A stretch of DNA of 7,719 bases, from assembly GCA_945224895.1 (NCBI GenBank), contig CALYNW010000039.1:1-7719 (forward strand), given 5' to 3'. The notes under the pieces are model-generated. The model was not told where the DNA came from, searched no databases, and saw only the letters and a list, made by a program, of their open reading frames with translations. Positions within the stretch are counted from its first letter, which is position 1. Every line of letters begins with the position of its first letter. Position numbers and translations under genes: made by a program. Shown here one piece after another: positions 1 to 6,251 of this stretch. The stretch comes from an uncultured Clostridia bacterium (GTDB lineage: Bacteria > Bacillota > Clostridia > Oscillospirales > Acutalibacteraceae).

Positions 1-24
1 GCGTCAGATGTGTATAAGAGACAG
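1..24. other. Nextera adapter remnant (non-genomic)
   Basis: Bases 6-24 are exactly the 19-bp Tn5 mosaic end (AGATGTGTATAAGAGACAG). They are preceded by GCGTC, which is the end of the Illumina Nextera read-1 adapter. A natural Tn5 end would not carry that synthetic prefix, so this is untrimmed library sequence and genomic DNA starts at about base 25. The reading frame of the neighbouring partial gene stays open through the adapter, so automatic translation would add false residues. Confidence 0.96.
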
Positions 25-379
25 CGATACAGGCAACCCTATTTGAATTGCCGTCAACATTGTAAAGCTCACCGTTTTCGGTTACGGCATTTGAGGAACA
101 GAAAAAGGTATCACAGCCAAAGGCACGAACATAAGCCTGTCTAAGCTCTTCACCCTCAAGTCCCGTTCTGTCGATAAAGTCATAATCACCTGATTTGAGA
201 AGGTCAATAACGCCTGTCTCCTTTAAGGACTCCGAACCGCCGTTTGATACACTTTCGCCCTTATTTATCAGCGTTTTTATAAGAGGTACAACCTCCTCCT
301 TTGCTTCAACAAAATAGGGCTTAATATTGTTTTTCTCAAGATTTTTCATTGTTTTTTCAATTACGGGATTAGTAGTCAT
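25..379 (-). CDS. LUD domain protein, LutC/YkgG type (partial, C-terminus missing)
   Basis: This is the N-terminal 118 codons of a lactate-utilisation-domain (DUF162, LutC/YkgG) protein, starting at the ATG at 379 and running off the genomic part of the contig. The protein begins MTTNPVIEKTMKNL. It shows the family pattern VSNGGSESLKETGV at residues 44-57 and NAVTENGELYNVDGNSNRV at 97-115, the latter being the characteristic LUD signature before the lost second half. Whole family members are about 200-220 residues, so nearly half is missing. Stand-alone LUD proteins in Clostridia are mostly uncharacterised. LutC itself works with LutA and LutB in L-lactate oxidation, but no lutA or lutB is visible here, so the substrate is unknown. 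The start is fixed by an AAGGAGG ribosome site six bases upstream, which lies inside the preceding gene. The truncation is an assembly or library end, not a mutation. Confidence 0.88.
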
Positions 380-1664
380 TTATATCCTCCTTATTTTCGT
401 AGGCTGTATCCTCCTCTATTTCAGCCTTTGCCGTTGTTGTTTTATCGGAATCATCGCCTATCATTCCCTCGTTTGGAATATCACCCTCTGCAATAAGTCC
501 GTATTTTATTTTAATCATAAGAATTCTTGCAACGGAATCCTCAATCTGCGAAAGCTTTATCCTGCCGTTTTCAACTGCCGCCGCAATGGCACGTGCCTGA
601 ATACCCACGTCGGTGGCGCAAATCATATCATTACCTGCCATAATCGCCTGAACAGCAACCTCGCCCTTGTCGCCGCCAACATACTCTCTGACGCCGCTCA
701 TACCGAGACCGTCGCAAACAATTATACCCTCAAAGCCCATATCCTCTCTGATATAATTATGGAGCTTTTTTGAAAGGGACGCAGGAACGCTCTTATCAAA
801 ATCATCAATAATATTATGGGAAACCATTATGAACGGCACATCAGCCTCAACAGCCGCCTTAAAGGGAAGTAAATCTCTTTCCTCAAAGGATTCCCAGCTT
901 CTTTCATCCACACTTGAATTTGTATGAGTATTTGAATTATTGCCGTATCCGGGGAAATGCTTTACACAGGAAAGGAAATTGTTTTCATTCATTGTTGTAA
1001 CAACATTTGTTATATACTCGCTTACAGCATTGGGGTCTGTTGAAAAGGCTCTGCCGTAGATATAGTCGGAACGTGAATAGGGCACATCGGCAACAGGAGC
1101 AAGAACTGTATTTATTCCCAAATCTGTCATAAACTCGCTTTTATCCCTTGCGTCATCCATAACAGCCTGCCATCCGCCGCTTTGATAAAGCCTTATGCCT
1201 GATTTAAAGGGCTCGCTTCTGTACTGACTGTACTGAGATACTCTGTTTACTCCGCCGCCCTCCTCGTCAACCGCCATAAAGGCAGGAATTTTAGCTACCT
1301 TTTGATACTCGGCAATTTCCTGTCTTGTTTCCTCGGGAGTTGAATTTTCAAAATTTCTCGAAAAAAGGATATATCCGCCAAACTGCCATCTTTCCATTTT
1401 TGACAGAGGCTCTTCCTTTGGTATGTAATAAAGGAGCATTTGGTCAACCTTTTCAAACAAGGTCATATTCTCAATTATTTTTCTTGCCTGAAGCTCCACA
1501 GGGTCGGTATATTTATCCTCAAGAGAGGTTGTTGTAACAACTTCTTTGGTTGTAGCTTCCTCTGCTTCGGATTTTTTATTCTGCACAAGAGTAACGTCAA
1601 AAACTATTACTCCCACAAGTAAAACCGCCAGCACGGGTATAATTATTTTTAAACTTTTTTTCAT
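369..1664 (-). CDS. Membrane-anchored GH3 glycoside hydrolase (beta-N-acetylhexosaminidase, NagZ-like)
   Basis: This 431-residue family 3 glycoside hydrolase probably cleaves N-acetylglucosamine-type linkages in peptidoglycan fragments outside the membrane. Residues 6-25 form one hydrophobic segment after MKKSLK with no lipobox Cys, so it looks like a signal anchor. A Thr/Glu-rich linker follows, then the catalytic barrel at about 53-393. Visible motifs are DEEGGGVNR (133-141), KHFPGYG (235-241), NTH (245-247), and VCDGLGM (316-322), where Asp318 fits the nucleophile. NagZ enzymes normally carry Asp-Ser/Thr-His as the acid/base dyad; here the first residue is Asn245. The C-terminal 35 residues are acidic and low in complexity. 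The ATG at 1664 is the first possible start because an in-frame TGA lies three codons upstream; its ribosome site (AAGG, 11 nt away) is weak, so coupling to comM, which ends 6 nt upstream, is likely. No MurNAc-recycling gene is nearby, so the substrate is inferred. Confidence 0.88.
   Translation of the reverse strand: MKKSLKIIIPVLAVLLVGVIVFDVTLVQNKKSEAEEATTKEVVTTTSLEDKYTDPVELQARKIIENMTLFEKVDQMLLYYIPKEEPLSKMERWQFGGYILFSRNFENSTPEETRQEIAEYQKVAKIPAFMAVDEEGGGVNRVSQYSQYRSEPFKSGIRLYQSGGWQAVMDDARDKSEFMTDLGINTVLAPVADVPYSRSDYIYGRAFSTDPNAVSEYITNVVTTMNENNFLSCVKHFPGYGNNSNTHTNSSVDERSWESFEERDLLPFKAAVEADVPFIMVSHNIIDDFDKSVPASLSKKLHNYIREDMGFEGIIVCDGLGMSGVREYVGGDKGEVAVQAIMAGNDMICATDVGIQARAIAAAVENGRIKLSQIEDSVARILMIKIKYGLIAEGDIPNEGMIGDDSDKTTTAKAEIEEDTAYENKEDINDY
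386..392 (-). promoter_or_regulatory. Ribosome binding site inside the upstream gene
   Basis: AAGGAGG on the minus strand lies 6 nt before the ATG at 379 of the LUD gene. It sits within the last codons of the glycoside hydrolase gene, where it spells Asn-Lys-Glu-Asp. With the 11-nt gene overlap it implies coupled translation from one transcript. Confidence 0.85.
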
Positions 1665-1670
1665 CTCAAA

Positions 1671-3200
1671 TCAAACCTTGTTCCAATATTTTCTGTCAAG
1701 TGAACGATACTGCAAAGCCTCGGCAATATGAGATATTTCAATATCCTCTGCGCCGTCAAGGTCTGCAATGGTCCTTGCAATACGCAGAATTTTGTCATAT
1801 GCTCTTGCGGAAAGCCCCAGCTTTTCAAAGCTTGCTTTCAAAAGCTCATTTGCATCGTCGGATAAAATGCAAAATTCCTTTGTCATTCTCGGCGTCATTT
1901 TAGCATTACAGCTTACATTTGTACCTTCAAATCGCTTTTGCTGAATTGACCTTGCTTTATTAACTCTCTTTTTTATTTCTTCGCTTTTTTCTTCGTTCCC
2001 TTTTCCCGAAAGCTGTTCATATTCAACAGGAGCAACCTCAATATGAATATCAATTCTGTCAAGAATCGGTCCCGAAATCTTGTCCATATATCTTTTTTTT
2101 GCGGCATCGGTACAGCTGCACTCTTTAGTCGGATGCCCGTAAAAGCCGCAGGGACATGGGTTCATAGCTGCAATAAGAATAATATTTGACGGATACGAAA
2201 CGGAGCCTGCCGTTCTTGAAATATTAACTATACCGTCCTCAAGAGGCTGTCGCATAGACTCCTTTGCACGTCTGTCAAACTCCGGGAATTCATCCATAAA
2301 TATAACACCGTTATGGGCAAGGCTGATTTCACCGGGCTTAGGTGACGAACCGCCGCCTGTAAGTGCCTGCGCAGAAACAGTATGATGAGGTGAACGAAAG
2401 GGTCTTTTATCAATTATAGCCTGACCGTCGGGAATGTCGCCTGCTATGGAGTAAATCATTGTAGTTTCCAGCTTTTCATCAAAGCTCATATCAGGTAAAA
2501 TCGTTGGGATTCTCTTTGCAAGCATTGATTTACCTGAGCCGGGAGGTCCTATCATCAGACAGTTATGACCGCCTGCTGCCGCAATTTCCAGTGCTCTTTT
2601 AGCCTCACTCTGACCCTTAACATCTGAAAAATCAACATCATAAGTAATTTCTCTGTCAATTAGATTTTCACTTTTTGCAGGAGCAACGGATTTTTCACCC
2701 GAAATATGCTGCATAACCTCAAATACATTTTTTACAGGCAAAGCCTCTATACCCTCAAGGACACCGCCCTCAAGCGCATTGTCAAAAGGAATAAATACGG
2801 ATTTTATGCCCTTATTTTTCGCCTCAATAAGCATAGGCAAAACACCGTTTACCCTTCTGATTTCACCGTCAAGGGAAAGCTCGCCTATATAGGCATAGGC
2901 TTCGGTATCGCCCTTAATCTGCCCTGACGCCTTTAAAATTGACACAAAAACAGGTAAATCATAAAGGGCGCCCTCTTTCTTAATATCGGCAGGGGCAATA
3001 TTAACCGTTATTCTTGAAACAGGAAATTCAAGATGACAGTTTTTCATTGATGCCCTGACTCTTTCCCTGCTTTCCTTAACTACTGCGTCAGGTAATCCTA
3101 CTATATCGAACCTCGGCAGACCTCGGCTGATATCACATTCAACCGTAACCTCAAAAGCGTTCAGACCGAAAATTCCCAGACTTTTTACTTTTGCAAACAT
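1671..3200 (-). CDS. comM: ComM/YifB family AAA+ ATPase (Mg-chelatase-like)
   Basis: This is a 509-residue Mg-chelatase-subunit-like AAA+ ATPase. In Gram-negative bacteria ComM is a hexameric branch-migration helicase that helps integrate transformed DNA; the role in Clostridia is less clear. Residues 1-165 form the Lon-protease-like ChlI N-terminal domain. The ATPase follows, with Walker A GPPGSGKS at 218-225, SPHHTVSAQALTGGG at 270-284, and Walker B VIFMDE at 299-304. A four-Cys cluster (NPCPCG ... KECSC, Cys349, 351, 361, 363) probably binds zinc. GPILDRIDIH (377-386) and LSARAYDKILRIARTIADLDG (about 463-483) mark the C-terminal lid domain. I chose the ATG at 3200 over a TTG at 3212 because family members begin MFAKVKS and a GGTGAT ribosome site (3205-3210) lies just upstream. 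Length is normal and all ATPase motifs are intact. It heads the three-gene cluster and is divergent from pgcA. Confidence 0.95.
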   Translation of the reverse strand: MFAKVKSLGIFGLNAFEVTVECDISRGLPRFDIVGLPDAVVKESRERVRASMKNCHLEFPVSRITVNIAPADIKKEGALYDLPVFVSILKASGQIKGDTEAYAYIGELSLDGEIRRVNGVLPMLIEAKNKGIKSVFIPFDNALEGGVLEGIEALPVKNVFEVMQHISGEKSVAPAKSENLIDREITYDVDFSDVKGQSEAKRALEIAAAGGHNCLMIGPPGSGKSMLAKRIPTILPDMSFDEKLETTMIYSIAGDIPDGQAIIDKRPFRSPHHTVSAQALTGGGSSPKPGEISLAHNGVIFMDEFPEFDRRAKESMRQPLEDGIVNISRTAGSVSYPSNIILIAAMNPCPCGFYGHPTKECSCTDAAKKRYMDKISGPILDRIDIHIEVAPVEYEQLSGKGNEEKSEEIKKRVNKARSIQQKRFEGTNVSCNAKMTPRMTKEFCILSDDANELLKASFEKLGLSARAYDKILRIARTIADLDGAEDIEISHIAEALQYRSLDRKYWNKV

Positions 3201-3230
3201 AACTATCACCAAAATAATGTTCTTCGTTTG

Positions 3231-3259
3231 ATTATATCATTAAAGATGACTGTTGACAA
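3231..3259 (-). promoter_or_regulatory. Sigma-A-type promoter of the comM cluster
   Basis: On the minus strand, TTGTCA (3254-3259) and TATAAT (3231-3236) are separated by 17 bp. A TG one base before the -10 gives an extended -10 (TGATATAAT). Transcription would begin near 3224, giving a leader of about 24 nt that contains the GGTGAT ribosome site. The -35 overlaps that of the divergent pgcA promoter. Confidence 0.75.
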
Positions 3260-3281
3260 TATATTTTAATAGGTTTAAAAT
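3253..3281 (+). promoter_or_regulatory. Sigma-A-type promoter of pgcA
   Basis: A perfect -35 TTGACA (3253-3258), a 17-bp spacer and -10 TAAAAT (3276-3281) precede the phosphohexomutase gene. Predicted start of transcription is near 3288, with a leader of about 35 nt and an AAGGA ribosome site at 3309-3313, 9 nt before the ATG. Confidence 0.75.
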
Positions 3282-3322
3282 ATAAACTGCAAAAATATGA
3301 AATAGATTAAGGATGTGCTTTT

Positions 3323-5038
3323 ATGGATACTAACGCACTTTACAACGAATGGCTTGAAAAGGCAACAGCCGACCCCGACCTCAGAAAAGAGCTTGAAGAA
3401 ATCAAGGGAAAGGATGATGAAATTCTCGACAGATTTTACCGTTCTCTTGAATTCGGTACAGCAGGGCTCAGAGGTGTTATCGGAGCGGGAACAAACAGAA
3501 TGAACTACTACACCGTAGGCAGAGCAACGCAGGGACTTTCGGATTTTCTCAACAAGCATTTTGAAAGCCCTTCAATAGCTATCGGCTATGACTCAAGAAT
3601 TAAATCGGAATATTTTTCAAAGGAGGCGGCAAAGGTTCTTGCCGCAAACGGAATTAAGGTTTATCTTTATGAGGAATTAGAGCCTACTCCCTGCCTTTCC
3701 TTTGCAATAAGACATTTTAAAACATCAAGCGGTATTATTTTAACTGCTTCCCACAACCCTGCAAAATATAACGGATATAAATGCTATAACGAAAACGGCT
3801 ACCAAATGACCGACGAGGAGGCTGAAGAAACCTACGGCTATATTCAGCAGGTTGACTATTTCACGGGAATTAAGACTATGGATTTTGATGAGGCTGTCGG
3901 CAAAGGTCTTATCGAGTTTATGGGAGAAGAAATTATTAACGCATTTCTTGACGAGGTTATTAAGCAATGCGTTAACCCCGGAATCTGTGAAAAGGCTGAT
4001 CTCAGCGTAATCTACACTCCTTTAAACGGAACAGGTAACAAGCCTGTAAGAAAAATTCTTGACAGAATAGGCGTTGAAAAGGTTTATGTAGTGCCTGAGC
4101 AGGAAAATCCCGACGGTAACTTCCCCACCTGCCCTTATCCTAACCCCGAAATCAAGCAGGCATTTGAGTGTGCCTTGAAAATGGCTGAGAATAACAAGTC
4201 TGATTTGCTTCTTGCAACCGACCCTGACTGTGACAGAGTAGGTATTGCTGTTAGAAGCAATGACGGCGAATATCAGCTTATGACAGGTAACGAGGTAGGT
4301 GCTATGCTTCTTAACTATCTCCTTTCCTGCAAAAAGGAGCAGGGTACTCTTGCACCAAGCTCCATTGCCGTAAAATCCTTTGTATCAACAGATTTGGCAG
4401 AGGCTATTGCTAAAAAGTATAATTGCACATTTAAAAATCTTCTCACAGGATTTAAGTATATCGGTGAGCTTATAACTCAGCTTGAGGCTCAGGGCAAATC
4501 AAAGGATTTTGTAATGGGCTTTGAGGAGTCATACGGCTATCTTGCAGGTACCCACGCAAGAGATAAGGACGCAGTTGTTGCATCAATGCTCATATGCGAA
4601 ATGGCGGCATATTATAAAACTCAGGGCAAGACTTTAATTGATGTTATGAACGGGCTTTATGATGAGTTCGGCTATTACCTCAATATCGTTAAAAGCTACA
4701 CCTTTGAGGGTGCCAGCGGTATGGAGAAAATGGCTGAAATTATGGATGGTCTGCGTAATAATGCTCCTAAATCAATTTCTGATTATAAGGTAACAAAAAT
4801 TGACGATTACAAGACCTCCCTTTCAACAGATACACAAACAGGTAAAGCAGCGGAAATTACCCTGCCGAAATCAAATGTTATTGCATATGCTCTTACGGAC
4901 GGTAACAAGCTGATTGTACGTCCTTCGGGACCAGAACCGAAAATTAAAGCATATGTAACAGCAGTAGGAAAAGACAAGAGCTCGGCTGAAATAATTGCCG
5001 ATAGGCTTCTGCAAGAGGCAGACAGCTTGATGAAATAA
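3323..5038 (+). CDS. pgcA: Alpha-phosphoglucomutase / phosphomannomutase
   Basis: This is a complete 571-residue alpha-D-phosphohexomutase that interconverts hexose 1-phosphate and 6-phosphate through a phosphoserine, in the cytoplasm. It links glucose 6-phosphate to UDP-glucose or GDP-mannose precursors of glycolipid, wall polymer and capsule. Motifs appear in the order of the four-domain fold: FGTAGLRG near 44-51; TASHNPAKYNGYK at 141-153 with Ser143 as the phosphorylated residue; the metal loop DPDCDR at 300-305 (Asp300, 302, 304); the sugar-binding loop GFEESYGYL at 399-407; and the phosphate-binding RPSGPEPKIKAY at 533-544. Length matches the PgcA/YhxB type (about 570-580), longer than GlmM (about 450). 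Sequence alone does not settle glucose versus mannose preference. The gene has its own promoter and shares a transcript with the 31-codon gene that begins 20 nt after its stop. Confidence 0.95.
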   Translation: MDTNALYNEWLEKATADPDLRKELEEIKGKDDEILDRFYRSLEFGTAGLRGVIGAGTNRMNYYTVGRATQGLSDFLNKHFESPSIAIGYDSRIKSEYFSKEAAKVLAANGIKVYLYEELEPTPCLSFAIRHFKTSSGIILTASHNPAKYNGYKCYNENGYQMTDEEAEETYGYIQQVDYFTGIKTMDFDEAVGKGLIEFMGEEIINAFLDEVIKQCVNPGICEKADLSVIYTPLNGTGNKPVRKILDRIGVEKVYVVPEQENPDGNFPTCPYPNPEIKQAFECALKMAENNKSDLLLATDPDCDRVGIAVRSNDGEYQLMTGNEVGAMLLNYLLSCKKEQGTLAPSSIAVKSFVSTDLAEAIAKKYNCTFKNLLTGFKYIGELITQLEAQGKSKDFVMGFEESYGYLAGTHARDKDAVVASMLICEMAAYYKTQGKTLIDVMNGLYDEFGYYLNIVKSYTFEGASGMEKMAEIMDGLRNNAPKSISDYKVTKIDDYKTSLSTDTQTGKAAEITLPKSNVIAYALTDGNKLIVRPSGPEPKIKAYVTAVGKDKSSAEIIADRLLQEADSLMK

Positions 5039-5058
5039 CAAACAGGAGATATAAAATA

Positions 5059-5154
5059 ATGCAACAAAAATGGGTAAAAATTACCGCAATTATTCTTGCG
5101 GCTCTAATGGCGGTAAGCGGTCTCGGAGTAGGACTCGTAGCTTTGATAAACTGA
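5059..5154 (+). CDS. 31-residue single-pass membrane peptide
   Basis: A short frame from the ATG at 5059 to the TGA at 5152-5154 encodes MQQKWVKITAII followed by a hydrophobic stretch ending VALIN. After a short basic N-terminus (Lys4, Lys7), residues about 8-30 are almost wholly hydrophobic with several Gly and one central Met, long enough for one membrane helix. An AGGAG ribosome site (5044-5048) lies 10 nt upstream. The gene starts 20 nt after pgcA and ends just before the terminator, which is the place expected for the last gene of that transcript. I do not recognise the family with certainty. Its size and Lys-then-helix plan recall Firmicute mini-proteins such as DUF4044 members or the stressosome anchor Prli42, but this is resemblance in architecture only. 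The start, ribosome site and position support it being real; function is unknown. Confidence 0.68.
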   Translation: MQQKWVKITAIILAALMAVSGLGVGLVALIN

Positions 5155-5162
5155 AATAACAT

Positions 5163-5204
5163 AAAAAGAAAAGGCGCTCTCCGAGGAGAACGTCTTTTCT
5201 TTTA
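5163..5204. terminator. Strong bidirectional intrinsic terminator
   Basis: Arms at 5164-5176 (AAAAGAAAAGGCG) and 5191-5203 (CGTCTTTTCTTTT) pair over 13 bp with one G-T wobble. The stem continues as TCTC/GAGA (5178-5181 with 5186-5189) after one C-A mismatch, closing a CGAG loop. The plus strand ends in a U-rich tract and the minus-strand RNA does too, so it can stop both the pgcA transcript and the converging yczE transcript. Confidence 0.88.
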
Positions 5205-5228
5205 AGGGGTAAAATTTATGTGAAAACG

Positions 5229-5257
5229 CTAAATTAATTAAATGGCTGTTTCCAGCC
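5229..5257 (-). terminator. Weak hairpin after yczE, possible auxiliary terminator
   Basis: On the minus strand, GGCTG-GAAA-CAGCC (5257 down to 5244) forms a 5-bp stem with a GNRA tetraloop, starting 8 nt after the yczE stop. It is followed by a T-rich but interrupted ATTTAATTAATTT. The stem is short, so the main stop for this gene is probably the stronger terminator at 5163-5204. Confidence 0.35.
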
Positions 5258-5265
5258 TGCAAACA

Positions 5266-6096
5266 TTATCGGTTCGTAGACATTTTAGAACTGATATTCT
5301 GTCTGCGCTGTCCCACTGCAACGGGAACCGAGTTCTTCAGCATAGCACCCTTTATCATAAAGAATGCCACATCCTTACTGATTTTTTCATAATCAACATT
5401 AAGGATTTTTGCCGAAACATACTTGTTGAACATATTTATGAGCGGTCCCATACAAAAGGCTGTTATAACTGTTCCTATTCCTATGTTATGGACTCCGGCG
5501 AAATTTCCGTGAAGCAATGACGTCAATCCGCCGCTGATAACAAGTCCCACAAGAACAACTGTTAAATCTGTTATAATTCTTACCCATTTATACTCAAGCT
5601 TGATACCTCGGCTAAGCATAAATCCGAGAGCGTCATAAGGACCTACTCCCACGTTTGCAGTAAAGAACAATGAACAAGCAAAGCACAGAGTAATTATACC
5701 GGCTGCGAGAAGGGGTACACGCAGTGCCAAGGTATAATGCTCTTTAACCATAGGCTCAAATATATTCTGGAAAAATTCACAGACATATCCGCATCCGACC
5801 ATATTGAAAACCGTACCGACACCTACCAAGCCTCTGTGAGCCACTATGATAACATAGAGAAGTATCACAAAATTAACAATCAGCTGATAAGTACCAAAGC
5901 CAATACCTATGGTGCTTGCCACGTTCATATTCATAGAGGTGAAAGGATCAACACCGAAGCCGGAAACAGAGAAAAGCGAAATGCCAAAGCCCATAACAAT
6001 GATACTGATAAGGGAGAGAACCACTCGTTTCACCATATGGTGCTGAGCAAACATATCTTTTATGTATCCGTAGGCTTCAAAACGAAAACGCTTCAT
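5266..6096 (-). CDS. yczE: YczE/YitT-type multi-pass membrane protein
   Basis: This 276-residue integral membrane protein belongs to the YczE group (YitT-like superfamily). Its function is not established; in Bacillus subtilis yczE lies beside the surfactin locus. About five or six hydrophobic helices are visible, roughly 24-46, 68-86, 92-110, 124-146, 172-190 and 207-224. The family glycine motif occurs twice: GFGVDPFTSM at 46-55 and NVGVGPYDALGFM at 148-160, each after a helix, suggesting an internal duplication. GVGTVFNM (92-99) and GIGTVITAF (206-214) look like a second repeated pair. The last 50 residues are polar and poorly conserved in appearance. The ATG at 6096 is forced by an in-frame TAG two codons upstream, yet the AGGAGG at 6112-6117 is 15 nt away, longer than usual; Met15 and Met21 have no better site. 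It has its own promoter and converges with pgcA. Confidence 0.85.
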   Translation of the reverse strand: MKRFRFEAYGYIKDMFAQHHMVKRVVLSLISIIVMGFGISLFSVSGFGVDPFTSMNMNVASTIGIGFGTYQLIVNFVILLYVIIVAHRGLVGVGTVFNMVGCGYVCEFFQNIFEPMVKEHYTLALRVPLLAAGIITLCFACSLFFTANVGVGPYDALGFMLSRGIKLEYKWVRIITDLTVVLVGLVISGGLTSLLHGNFAGVHNIGIGTVITAFCMGPLINMFNKYVSAKILNVDYEKISKDVAFFMIKGAMLKNSVPVAVGQRRQNISSKMSTNR

Positions 6097-6145
6097 TGGC
6101 TACTCTGCGTGCCTCCTGTATATCTCATTTCCTCTCTTTGACACC

Positions 6146-6173
6146 ATTATATTCTTATGCTTTAAAAAGTCAA
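6146..6173 (-). promoter_or_regulatory. Sigma-A-type promoter of the yczE-like gene
   Basis: Minus strand: TTGACT (6168-6173), 16-bp spacer, perfect TATAAT (6146-6151). Transcription would start near 6139, with a leader of about 43 nt that includes the AGGAGG at 6112-6117. It lies between the spoVT 3' end and yczE, so the two genes need not share a transcript. Confidence 0.7.
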
Positions 6174-6203
6174 CTTTTTTGTGCAAGTTTCTCCTTATGT
6201 AAC

Positions 6204-6241
6204 ACTTTGCATAAATTTATACGAAAGTTTTTATGCAAAGT
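6204..6241. repeat. Perfect 12-bp inverted repeat after spoVT
   Basis: ACTTTGCATAAA (6204-6215) and TTTATGCAAAGT (6230-6241) are exact inverted copies around a 14-nt centre. TGT (6198-6200) and ACA (6244-6246) could add pairs beyond a small internal loop. In the spoVT RNA this would be a hairpin starting within about ten bases of the stop codon. No U-tract follows it on the minus strand, so it is not a standard intrinsic terminator. It also lies 30-70 bp upstream of the yczE -35 box, where a regulator could bind. Confidence 0.85.
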
Positions 6242-6251
6242 TCACAAATTA

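Noticed and set aside
6..24. A genuine Tn5/IS50 transposon end.
   Set aside because: The preceding GCGTC matches the synthetic adapter, and no transposase or 9-bp duplication is seen.
327..773. Plus-strand open frame of 148 codons opposite the glycosidase and LUD start.
   Set aside because: It is Cys- and Asn-rich with no family resemblance, lies antisense to two well-supported genes and has no convincing ribosome site.
3201..3212. Longer comM start at a TTG (3212), adding four residues.
   Set aside because: The GGTGAT ribosome site would fall inside the added codons, and family proteins begin at MFAKV.
6204..6241. Calling the inverted repeat an intrinsic terminator of spoVT.
   Set aside because: On the minus strand the arm is followed by GTGTTACATAAGG, with no U-tract, and the loop is 14 nt.
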